A stretch of DNA of 64,000 nucleotides from Rosa chinensis. Lineage: Eukaryota; Streptophyta; Magnoliopsida; Rosales; Rosaceae. The notes under the pieces were generated by a model. It had not been told where the DNA came from, made no database searches, and worked only from the letters and a program-made list of their open reading frames with translations. The translations under genes and the position numbers were made by a program. This document shows, piece by piece, positions 35,041 through 45,305 of this stretch. The stretch is taken from NCBI RefSeq assembly GCF_002994745.2, contig NC_037088.1, positions 55,402,397-55,466,396 of the forward strand, read 5' to 3'. Position 1 is the first letter of the stretch, and each line of letters starts with the position of its first letter.

Positions 35041-35955
35041 GACTACGATGGCTGGGCCATCAGTATTTATTCAGGGACATAGAATAGCCCAAGTTCCCCT
35101 TACCAAATGGCACATTGATTACTGTCACAGAAACTCTCTACGCTCTTAGGGAAAATCGCACATTGTGAATAGCCAACGGATACCATGCGAAAACGCATGT
35201 AGAGAACAGAAATGCATTCCTTTGCAATATTTCTAACGATTGTGAACAAATGGGCATCTTAAAGAAGTTTATGTGTCTCTCTAGTGGACTCTATGTCACT
35301 ATTTGAGCTATTAAATCCAATAAAGTTATGAGAGAAGATCTCTTGGATTTAGACACATATTAGCTTTGTCACTACAGGATAGGTCATCCTAGTCATGATA
35401 TAATGATCCGTCAACTAAAGACTTTACATGGACATCCATTCTCTCGAGCGAAACGAAGCATGAATCAAAAGTTGATTCCTAGACTGTGTGATTGTCGCCG
35501 CTCTAGAGCCGCCGCCATCCACTACCAACCTAGGGCTGGCACAGTCCTTATCCATGTCGCCATGGATGGCGTCCATCATGGTGATGGCACCCCAGGTGAT
35601 GTTGCAATCATCAACTTTGCTTCAAATAGCGTTTCAGACGCTCAGGCCCAACCACAATCCGCATTGGTTGCTTCTAAGGCCAATCACTCAATTTACAAAG
35701 TCCGTTCCTTAGGAAAATTAGGACTGAGACAGTCTTATGAAAAGGAAATGAACATACTCATTCTGTTCTTAAATAGAATCCGTGGGGATTTTGTGGACTA
35801 GTTCAACCAACTTGCGGACGTTTAAATATCTCATGATGTTGGTTGACAAGCAAACACGCTGGTCACGTGTTATGCCATTGTCCACTTGTAATGTTGCTTA
35901 TGCTACACTCTTAGCACATATCATATAACAACGGGCTTACTCCCCGGATCATCCT
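35041..35955 (+). pseudogene. Copia pre-integrase and integrase remnant
   Basis: Segments match the pre-integrase zinc region (degraded HYRIGHPSHDIMIR near 35,370-35,410) and the start of the integrase core (LVDKQTRWSRVM near 35,845). Stops and frame changes are frequent, and it ends before the catalytic core is complete. Confidence 0.65.
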
Positions 35956-35959
35956 ATTC

Positions 35960-37784
35960 CTTTTACTTGTCAGACATTTAGTAGCACTTATCTGCTTTGG
36001 AACCTCTTTTGAGCTTTTGCTGTTGGATTGGGAGAATATGTCGAGTTTATATTCCGGTGGAATTAATGCTTATTTAGAGCTTTCTTTACAAGGTTTATGC
36101 AATCTTTTCATCTGAGTCAAAGGAAATGCTTTTAGTAATCCAATTTCAGGTTAAGTGCAAGAGGTAAACTGCGTTGGCATTTTAATCAAAGCAAAACTAA
36201 TGCCAAATTACTCGTAACAGGACGAGACTAAAAACGGAGTGCAGTTCATGACCAATAAGGACTTGAGCAATACAACAAAAAAACCATCAAGTCTTTAACC
36301 TCCGCATACTGACTTGAAACTACAAAATCAAATATTATCAATCCAGAAAATAGGTCAAAGCTAAATGTGGCGCAGAAATGGGAAAGAAATGGAGAGATGA
36401 AGCTTTTCTAATCCTACTAGGAAGAGGAATCCCATTTGAAGTAGGAATCCTAATGCAACTAGGAGTGAGCTCGGAAAAATGTGCTTGGAAATGAAGAAAT
36501 GACAGAGTCCTAGTTGGACTAGGAAACCTGATGATGCTAGGAGACCTAGTGAGGCTAGGAGATGCTGTGGCTTCAAGATGACTCAAGGTAGCTCAAGAAT
36601 GTTCTAGAATGCACAAGAAATTTCGACAATTAGAGGAATGGGCTTTGAAATTGTCCAATTGAGAAGTCTGGCCCAAGGATTGAAGCATGTGACTTGCACA
36701 TGAAGTTCTAAACCATTCTTGACGTCTTAGAGGAATCCTAAATCAATTATTATTGATTTTTGCCAAAAATAAATAGAAGATTCATGAAGATTTCAGCAAG
36801 AGCATATATGGAGAGTTTTAGAGAAATTCTACTTCGTGTGCAATCAGGAAAAGAAAATAAAATCATTGGAGGTTTCCTGGTTGTATTCTACATGCATGAT
36901 GGTCGAATTAGGTCTAGATACATTGAGTAATTTCGGCAAAAGAGAAGGTGACTTGTTCTCCAATTCAAATGGAATTTTCTCATTGGTTGGATGATGCAAA
37001 CAAAGAGATTTCTTAGGAAATGAAACCCTAGGCCGTGCACTATATAAGGGAGGGATACATTGCCGTAAAAATAATCATGAAACCTTGAATCAAAATCGTA
37101 AATACCTCCCTTTATTCTCTCAAAGTTTCGGCCTCTCCAATTGTTCAAGACCTTGAAGCTGTAGAGCAAGTTCTTCCTCCATTCTCCATCCTTGCCATGA
37201 CACACCTTGCCATCCACCACCTTTGAAGACTTTCTTGTGTTCTTGAAGCTTCTTTAACCATGAACCCTAAAACTTTGTTTTCAATTTTATTGTTTTGTAC
37301 TTTAAAAATCAGATTGTGGAGCGTTCTCTATTTTTGGTTTTATTGGATGTTATGATTTCTTGTTAGAATAAAGTATATGTTTTGATGTTTAGTTTCCAAA
37401 AACTTTGAAGCATGAATTTGTTTTAGGATTTTCAGATTTATAGTTTTCAAAATCTTTATATGTTCTTGAATGTTTGTTGATTTTATTTTTCAATCCCACT
37501 TTTCATGTTTTCAATTTCTTGGATGGCCAACTTAGGTTTCGAATTGCATGATTGAATCCATAATAAGATGCTAGCATTCTAGGTCTTGTTAATTAAAGTG
37601 GAAAACCTATAATTACTTAGGTAAATTAACAAAGAGAATTGCATGCTTGATTAGCTTTCTAACTTGTGTGCTTTTCTTAAATCAATCAAACTTTCTAAGT
37701 ATTTAATGTGTTGAATATGTGTGTTATTGGATTGATCACTCATTAGCATAACATGTTTAATAGGGTTAACTATGGTGCGTTCAT
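35960..37784. other. Non-coding repeat-like region with CCTAG palindromes and a TATA box
   Basis: Around 36,405-36,570 strings such as TCCTACTAGGA, TCCTAGTTGGACTAGGA and CTAGGAGACCTAG form a cluster of short palindromes. An ACTATATAAGGG string lies at about 37,040, followed by a CT-rich leader. Together with 39126-39486 (which contains CACTCTCAATCCCCAG, a string I associate with plant Gypsy-like elements) it may be one non-autonomous LTR-type element split by the MULE at 37785. The boundaries are not defined. Confidence 0.35.
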
Positions 37785-37975
37785 CTAGTTAATTTAAGGA
37801 CTAAATACTTGTTACTCCTCATACTATTCCCTAAAAAATAGTTTAGTCCCTCGTCTTTTAAATTAAACAGAATAGTCCTTATTCTCCTTAATTCTCACAC
37901 AACATGTCCCAAAATAACTATTATACCCTCACTTTTTTTGTGTCTCTTTTCTTTTACTTTTTTCTCTCTTTTTTA

Positions 37976-38061
<86 letters not shown>

Positions 38062-38876
38062 TTCATCTTCGAACTCGAGTTTATCCACATTGACGGCAAC
38101 CCATGATCAGATTCCGATCGTTGATAGGACGCCCCACCTCTTTGACCAGAAAGTCATGGCTGCAATGACCGAATTCCGATCAACATCATCAACCACCTAA
38201 ATCTCCCATAACTCCCTACTCCAGTTCCCCAACCCCAATTCCAGCTCCGACCAGCCCAACTCCGATCCCATTTCCAACCATCCGGCCTCCACCGAGCTCC
38301 ATTCCAAGCCTGCCTACCCAGATTTCAGCCGACCTCCACCTACAACAATCTCTAATCCAAGCCCACCTCCGCCCGAACAGACTTCCAATCCATCTAAAGC
38401 CGCTTCCACCGAGATCCACTCCCAGCCCACCTACCCCAATTTTCAGGGTTTTTTGACACCCAAGTAACAAAATTTCTAGAAAGGCTAAAGCTTGGTGGTG
38501 ACAGAGTCACAATTCAGAAACTCATCCATCTCCTCCGACACCTTCTCTGACCTCTCTCTATCAAATCCAACTCGTGAGCAACAAAAACATCAACTCCTAT
38601 CAAGTTCAGCCAAAACGGCGCCTCTCTTCTTCTGCTAAAGCAATTGGGCAAATCTCGCAAAGGATGGAGAAGCAAAAGATGGGATCGATTAGGGCTTGAT
38701 CCAAGTCGCCGCATTAGGCCTAGAGCTCCGAGAAGAGAGTCGGAACCTGGCTCATATTTTGATCAGTTCGGAGCTTATTGTTGAGGAAAGAGAGGTCTGA
38801 CGCCGGAGGAGGCAGAGACTAGACCACCGAGTTCATTGGTGCTACTGGCGAATTCGAACGGAGAACAAGAATCGAT

Positions 38877-38923
<47 letters not shown>

Positions 38924-39125
38924 TAAATAAATAAATAAAAAGAAACAAAAAAAAAGAGGGGTATAATAGTCATTTTGGGCCCTGTTGTGTGAGAATTAAG
39001 GAGAATAAGAACTATTCTATTTAATTTAAAAGGCGATGGACTAAACTGTTTTTCAGGGAAAAGTATGAGGAGTAACAAATATTTAGTCCTTAATTTAACT
39101 AAGGAAAGTAAAAAGAACTTATGCA
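37785..39125. mobile_element. Mutator-like TIR element, candidate 9-bp TSD, mirrored CT/GA tracts
   Basis: Left sequence (AAGGACTAAATACTTGTTACTCC) and the complement of right sequence (AAGGACTAAATATTTGTTACTCC, shown in part) are near identical, and the inverted repeat runs about 250 bp on each side. It ends in a (CT)n tract at 37980-38058 and a (GA)n tract at 38881-38921. TGCGTTCAT flanks it at 37776-37784 and 39126-39134. The right arm has about 25 extra outer bases with no left counterpart, so the exact ends are less sure than for the other two elements. The 820-bp centre is unrelated between arms and could be captured DNA. Confidence 0.7.
37980..38058 (+). repeat. (CT)n microsatellite, about 39 units
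   Basis: An uninterrupted CT run marks the inner end of the left inverted arm. Its mirror, a (GA)n run at 38881-38921, ends the right arm and is shorter, so the two have expanded separately. Confidence 0.95.
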
Positions 39126-39486
39126 TGCGTTCATAGTTTGTTCTTGATTGATTTCATTCAAGTGTATGTTTTGATTTGTGATCTTGAATTCGTGTTAAAG
39201 GTTGTTAACTTCATCATACATTCTCATTCGTCTATCTTATCTTGATTCTTGGTTGATTGGTCAATGTAATTAGTTAATTAGATAATTAGTTAGTAAATAA
39301 ACAATTTCGAAACCCCCTTTATTTCTTTGTAATTTTCGTGAATATTGTGAATATCTAATTAATATTCTTTTCTTGACCTTTAAATGATAGGAGCACTCTC
39401 AATCCCCAGATAGAACTATCCCTACTTGCTATATACTAACAATTGTCAACAAAGTTAATTTTGAGAACTCATTTTGAGCGTATCAA
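39126..39486. other. Non-coding AT-rich stretch, probable continuation of 35960-37784
   Basis: It continues the repeat-like sequence interrupted by the TIR element. It contains GGAGCACTCTCAATCCCCAG at about 39,390 and ends GAGCGTATCA. No frame is supported. Confidence 0.35.
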
Positions 39487-40400
39487 TCAACCAAAAATTC
39501 CTCCGGAGACGCAGACCCGCCATTCTTTGAATTGGCCGTGTCCCTTATCGCGATAGGCTTTGCAATGTCCAGTCCCTCCTTTCTTCTTGGCATTCGAATT
39601 TCCTCCAGTTTCAGCAATCTCTGCCTTCTCCTTAGCATTCCTCAATTGTATTGTGATCAACCTAAACTTCCTCTGGAGACGCAGACCCGCCTTTATTTTG
39701 GATTGGCCGTGTCCCTTATCACGATAGGCTTTGTAAGGTTCACTGGAGTCGAGGTGTTCATCGAGAGCTTCCTGTGTTGCTAACTCCTGCCTGCAGAAGC
39801 ATTTGAACTTTGGTTCCTGTCAACAATGTCAGAAAACTTTACTCGAAAGAATTTTCAGGACAAAAAGTAATGAACCACCACATCCATACACAAATCTCAG
39901 ATCTTAAACAAACAAAAAAAAAAAAAATTCAGGAAAAACACCAGTATTCACTATGGCATATGATCGAGCACTTCGTGTTCATAATCGCAACAAATTCTTA
40001 AACAATGACTCCTACCTACTCTGTTCTACTGCAAATCCACAGCTACAATGCTACATCCATACATAACTAAAGTTCTATCCACATGGAATTCAACGACAAA
40101 CTAATCGGACTCGCAGAGACTGTTCTCAATTTCCAAAAGAAATTTCGATTTAACTAAAAGATCAAGGAAAAGTGTGATTACGTTTTCAAAATATAAATCA
40201 GGGCATTCCTACTCTGTTCTATTGCAAATTTACATTGGAATATCTAGATCCATAAATCATCAAGGTTCAAATCACATTGAATTCAAAGAAAACCTAATCA
40301 TATTCACAGAGATTGTTCTCAATTTCCAGTCACATTTTCGAATTAAACTCAAACAATCAAGAAAAAGTGAGATTACCTGGACGAGTTCCTTCTTTGCCAT
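39487..40400 (-). CDS. Small two-exon protein with CxC motif and internal duplication
   Basis: Exon 1 (40400-40377) encodes MAKKELVQ and ends at a CAG-GTAATC donor. After an intron, exon 2 (39816-39487) begins at GACAG-GAACC and stays in frame for 109 codons to TGA, giving 117 residues. It starts EPKFKCFCRQELATQEALDE, then EHLDSSEPYKAYRDKGHGQS. KAYRDKGHGQ recurs near the C-terminus from a DNA duplication of about 170 bp (39,499-39,560 against 39,670-39,730). The CxC and following His suggest a small zinc-binding module, but I recognise no named family. The intron also contains a tandem duplication (40,010-40,180 and 40,200-40,375). A (CT)n run at 40437-40490 lies in the likely 5' UTR or promoter. 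Confidence 0.6.
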
Positions 40401-40432
40401 TTCCGGTTCTTCTCAAGCTTTGCCAAGAACTT

Positions 40433-40436
<4 letters not shown>

Positions 40437-40490
<54 letters not shown>
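40437..40490 (+). repeat. (CT)n microsatellite in the likely 5' UTR of the small gene
   Basis: An uninterrupted CT run of about 27 units lies 40-90 bases upstream of the minus-strand ATG at 40400. On the gene strand it is a GA tract. Confidence 0.9.
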
Positions 40491-40494
<4 letters not shown>

Positions 40495-40957
40495 ATTTCC
40501 CCAAATTCTCTTCAGCCTCTTCAGCTCTTGCTTTCCCACCTTTAACAGCTCTGTTCTGAGTGCAGCTCCTGCTTTTGGCGTGAGGGGGACACGTGTGCAT
40601 ATGACGCTGGCCACCGACTCTTAAAACTCATACTCACACGACGCTGCTTTCAACTGCTTCAGCCTTTCAACGCTTTATTTTATTTCAAAAAAAAAAAACC
40701 AATATTACTCATTATTATTAAAGCGTTTGTTTACATTGACGCGATAATATAACTATATCGAAAAACTGACAAGAGTCACAAAATTTAGTATAAAAAATAG
40801 TCGACATTTATTTTAGCAAACAGTGAAATATCAAATTGAAATATATGTAAATAGAAAAAGACAAAAAGAAGAACGCTCAAATTGAACACTTTTTACAGAC
40901 AGAACGATGAAGCTAAAGAGGAAAAGGTTTCATTCAAGGACCTAGAAATTAATAAAA

Positions 40958-42407
40958 GGACTGAATTCAGTTTGCGCCCTCCAACTTTGGGACAAACATC
41001 AGTTTGGTCCTTGATTTTTTTTTTTTTAATCATGATGACACTAGTCCAAAAATCAAATTCAACTCGAAAGCTGAGTTGGCACCGATAGCATGGCCCACAA
41101 GAAGGGTAAAAGGGACATTTTAACAATAAAAAGATTTTTAGAAAGAAAAAAAAAATTGTACAACCTCCACTTCTATCTTCACCATTTCCATCCCGAGTTT
41201 CCCCAATTTCACCTCCATTTCCAGATGCCTTGAACTCCTTTAGATTCGAGATCGCCGATTCCTGCACACACAATTTCAATTCAAACTATCACCAATTCCA
41301 ATCAAATGCGACAATTCAAAACCCCAGATCTAGGACAATGAGCATTGCGGAGAAGAGAACGACGACGGACCTTGTAATCGGGGCCGGAGAGTTAGAGGGC
41401 GAGGAGCTTGACAGCCTGGAGAGGCGTGGCGGCAAAGTAGTCGATAAGGACTTCGTCGGAGTGCTTGAAGGTGACGAATCTGTGGCCCTTGGATTTTCCG
41501 ATGGCCTTGTCGAATATGATGATGGCCTTGTCGAGGTAGCCGAAGGCGGAGAAGACGAAGTGGAGAGAATCAGTGGTGGTGTCAGAGCCGAGGCTGAGGA
41601 CGAAAAGCTTACGAAGGGTGAGGTCACGGTTGGTGAAGTGGCGGAGGGATTCGAGGACGACCATGTGGCCAACGACGGCATTTTCGAGGACTTCGACTAG
41701 GTGGTCGTGGGACATGGGTTGGAGGAGTTTGTGAAAGTCATCGGGGGATAGGATTGTGAATTTGGAAGGCAGGGTCGTCGAAACATCACCGTTCTCGTCC
41801 GTCTTGTGCTTCTCTGTGAAGTCATGGTTGGTTCTTGGTTGTGTGGAGTGGTTTGGGATTTTGGGGAGGACTGTGGACTGAGACGAGTTTGTGTATAGAT
41901 TTCAAAGTGATTTAGAGCTGACCTTGATGAGGTCCTCGGGAGCGACTCCAGGGAGGGAGAAGGAATTGGCGCCATGGATGAGCAGTAGAAAGATGGCAGA
42001 GATCATGATGAGCGGTTCGGCTTGGATCGGTGCACCAATCTGCAAAGTTAATTATGGCAGCGTTGGGGTGGTTGAAGGAGGTGGTAGGTGGTTGAATCAT
42101 CGACGCGTCTTCCATTTGAATCCAGAAAGAGAGAGAGGGAGGGTTGAAGTCCTCGAAGAAGAAGAAAATGGGTAATAAGGGGTAGTTTGGACATTACGCC
42201 CAAACTGAGGGTATAGTCTGAAAAGTGGGCCCTCGTGTCAGGGTGAACTTAGCTTCTGACGTCATCTTTCGAGTCGAATTTGATTTTTGGACCCGCGTGA
42301 TGGAAAGTGGAGGTGCAAGGACCATCATGATTAAAAAAAAACATCATGGACCAAACTGATATTTGCCCCAATGTTGGAGGGAGGGGGGAGCAAACTGAAT
42401 TTAGTCC
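40958..42407. mobile_element. Pack-MULE: Mutator-like TIR element with captured RRM gene fragment
   Basis: TTAATAAAA flanks the element at 40949-40957 and 42408-42416, an exact 9-bp TSD. The ends are GGACTGAATTCAG and, inverted, GGACTAAATTCAG, and the inverted similarity runs about 150-200 bp (CAGTTTGGTCC, then an A-rich stretch and AATCATGATG on both sides). The interior holds a fragment of a UBA2-like RNA-binding protein gene on the minus strand. TIRs, a 9-bp TSD and captured host coding DNA without transposase define a Pack-MULE. Confidence 0.85.
41392..41830 (-). pseudogene. UBA2-like RRM gene fragment inside the Pack-MULE
   Basis: The minus frame reads DDFHKLLQPMSHDHLVEVLE, then RKLFVLSLGSDTTTDSLHFV, FSAFGYLDKAIIIFDKAIGK and HRFVTFKH. 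These match the N-terminal region and first RRM of plant UBP1-associated proteins of the UBA2 type (RNP2 LFVLSLG, RNP1 KGHRFVTF). Compared with the family, expected residues are replaced (for example GLGWDTT reads SLGSDTT). The frame ends in unrelated residues and a stop after RNP1, so only part of the source gene was captured. Confidence 0.8.
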
Positions 42408-42416
42408 TTAATAAAA

Positions 42417-43011
42417 CTTTGGTCAACACAGCTAGAGCCACACAACCTAGATCTTTAGGCTATTATACTACATTACATCCCTGCTGGTAACTTTCCTTCT
42501 GCTGGAATGAAGTATGGATGATGATTTGATCCAAAAAAAATAACCTCCATCTTAATTTAGTGCCTACATAAATAATCATGTGAACTCGGTATTTTTTAAA
42601 ATCATTTTCTTCCAATCAAATTCAAGAGTGAAAGGGCTGGCCAAGAGGAGCTCAATTCAGTCCCAGATGAACAATATTATTGCAGGTTCAATTAATGGAG
42701 TCCAAATTAGGTGTGAAGTGACCAAGTTCTACTATTAATATTATGAAGCATATGTTGTAAGCTCATGAAAAGAGAGTCCACATGATCGGTACTTATACTT
42801 CAAAGTTCAAACGAGTCGGCTAAAATAGATCACAGTTTAGTCTCCAAAAAATGTGCCTTACAGCTCATCTGTGATTTATAGGTCATGATCAACCACTTGA
42901 TGAATCTTATAGCTGCCGTAATCAATGTTTTTTCTTTTCTTTTTTTTCCTTCGATCACATTACATGGCTTGAACCACAAATACATAAATTGTACACAAAT
43001 ATGCAAATATA
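42417..43011. other. Spacer between two MULE-type elements, no gene seen
   Basis: About 600 bases of AT-rich sequence without a supported frame or repeat. Confidence 0.5.
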
Positions 43012-43020
43012 ATCTTTTTA

Positions 43021-44127
43021 GGGCTAATTACTGTTTAGTACCCTATGGTATGGGTCGAACATCAATTCAGTCCCTCGACTTTCAATTTCATCAAAAACAC
43101 CCCTACACTATCATTTCTCGTCCAAGAGGTCATTCCATTATAATTCCGTCAATTTCAGCCGTTTAGCTGATGATGTGGAGTTCCAAGTCAGCACAGGTGG
43201 GGCCCACACGGAAGTGAAATTCCGAAACTGACCCTAGCCAACCAAATATGAAAAAATCCAAAATAAATTCCAATCTTTGAGGTTTGGGAGACTCGAACCC
43301 ACATCAACACCTTTCATTTGCAAAGGCCCAACCACCATACCTCTTGCATGGTATTGCAATATTACAAACAAAAATAATATATGTATAATAGTTTAAAAAA
43401 CTCTCCTTCTCCACCCACCTCTCTCCTCCTCTCCTCTTCTTCTTCCTCTGTGCATTCCCAGTTTGCCGGACTACAGCCCAGACTGGCCTCACCGCCTAAG
43501 GAAGCAATCCCAGCGCGCTGCTACTCACCTCCGCCTCCGCCTACAGCCCAGACCGCCACAGACTCGACCCGCCTGCAGCACTAGACCCGATCTGCTCCAA
43601 ATCGAATTCCGGCAACCTCCAGCCTCTGCCCGCTGCACACCAGACACAGAAGCAACGACGACATGAAAGAAGGAACCAAAGCAAGTCCGGCAAACTGGGA
43701 ATGCACAGAGGAAGAAGAAGATGAGAGGAGGAGAGAGGTGGGTGGAGAATGAGAGTTTTTTAAACTATTATACATATATTATTTTTCTTTGTAATATTGC
43801 ATTACCATGCAAGTGGTTGGGCCTTTGCAAATGAAAGGTGTTGGTGTGGGTTCGAGTCTCCCCAACCCCAAAGATTGGAATTTATTTTGGATTTTTTCAT
43901 ATTTGGTTGGCCAGGGTCAGTTTGGGAATTTCACTTCCGTGTGGTCCCCACCTGTGCTGACTTGGAACGCCACGTCATCAGCTAAACGGCTGAAATTGAC
44001 GGAATTATAACAGAATGACCTATTGGACGAGAAATGATAGTGTAGGGGTGTTTTTGATGAAATTGAAAGTCGAGGGACTGAATTGATGTTTGACCCATAC
44101 CACAGGGTACTAAACAGTAATTAGCCC
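43021..44127. mobile_element. Long-TIR Mutator-like (foldback) element, 9-bp TSD ATCTTTTTA
   Basis: ATCTTTTTA lies at 43012-43020 and 44128-44136. The element starts GGGCTAATTACTGTTTAG and ends with its inverse. The arms (about 43021-43470 and 43684-44127) are roughly 95 percent identical by eye and are inverted. Only about 210 bp of unique centre separates them. No transposase is present. The frames in the arms (a Ser-rich peptide starting MYNSLKNS on each side) are mirror images produced by the inverted repeat. Confidence 0.95.
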
Positions 44128-44136
44128 ATCTTTTTA

Positions 44137-45160
44137 ATACCCTTTCAGCTAAGATGTGAACTTTCTGTTGTAAATTACTATTTGGATACATAGAATAAAC
44201 TAATTGAAGAGAGAGACTATATCAATGCATTGATTATCAGGGTACGTTTACGCACGTCGCCAAAGTATTAATTAAATAAACAACCCAAAAAGACAAACTC
44301 GGAAACGGCACATTTACGCAGCACCTAAGGCAGGGAGGTCCTAATTTATTAACAGAGCCACTCCCCAATTCTATCACAGATGAAACCAACACATCACTTT
44401 CTCTTGTATAATCTCAAATCTTCTTCTACCTTCATTCACTATGTTTATTCTACTCAAATTCCAGCTTAGTCTCGTCAACCAGATCCGAGTCAACTCACCT
44501 CTCACTCAGAGGTATAAATTTCACTACTTTAATTTCTAATTTCTAGCTGGGATTGTGCATGTGCTTTCATTTTTCTCCGAAAAATTTGCTGGCTACTGTT
44601 TTTGATGCTTAATATGTGATCTCAGAAATTTGTGATATGCGGTTATTTGATTGTTCAGTACGTGATGAGTCACTTTGACATTTGCCCCCATTTCTGGTTG
44701 TTAGTTTTTCAGCTTTTTCTGTGGATAAACTTTGTGTAAGAAATCGTCTTCAAAAAAACTGTGTAAGAAGTCATTTGGACAAACAAATTAATTACCTCAA
44801 GCATTGAGATTAATAATGACTAAGCAGAATAAGTTACTAAGAGATCAATTTGTAATTTATTGACCCTTGACTAAGTCTTGTGTTATCTGGATAAAATGCA
44901 AGATGAGGTCACTTGAAATGGCTCTTGCATTCATAGTAATGTATGATGTGCTTATCTGTTTTGTGACTTGACAGTATTACTTCATTGTAATGTAAGGTTT
45001 CAAACACTTTGCTATGTGATTAACTATCATTTCTGTTTCAGTAGAGTAGGGATGTCGTGGGTATTGTTGCGATGCTTGGAAAAGTAGATGATGATAATCT
45101 TAGAAGGTTAGAAAGAAAATATATTTTATGTACAATAATGATATTCTACAAGTATATTGC

Positions 45161-45205
<45 letters not shown>

Positions 45206-45305
45206 CAAGTGTGGAACTGTGCATTAGCCAGAACCTCATAATAGCTGCATAAGAACATTGTTGCATCTGAATTATTGTGCATTCTTGTCACTATTATTAT
45301 TATTG
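44137..45305 (+). other. Possible exon-intron remnant upstream of the LINE
   Basis: An ATG at 44,440 opens a short frame ending at an AGAG-GTATAA donor-like site (about 44,511). A TTTCTGTTTCAG acceptor-like site at about 45,040 is followed by an in-frame short segment and a stop. This could be a 5' exon pair of a transcript lying on the plus strand, perhaps once leading to the F-box gene beyond the LINE. A (TA)n run lies at 45163-45200. No homology is seen. Confidence 0.25.

Larger units (their letters stand above)
32492..35955 (+). mobile_element. 3'-truncated Ty1/Copia element related to the copy at 1-8340
   Basis: A 236-bp 5' LTR (32492-32727, TG...CA), a leader, Gag, pre-integrase and the first part of integrase occur in order, then similarity ends near 35955. 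No RT or 3' LTR follows. The stretch around 34,790-34,880 matches 1,850-1,935 closely, showing that both elements are one family. Stops interrupt the region after Gag. Confidence 0.8.

Noticed and set aside
41230..41700. 156-codon acidic frame on the plus strand
   Set aside because: It is antisense to the UBA2-like fragment in the Pack-MULE, which has recognisable RNP motifs on the other strand.
43381..43775. Two Ser-rich frames starting MYNSLKNS
   Set aside because: They are mirror images created by the inverted arms of one TIR element.
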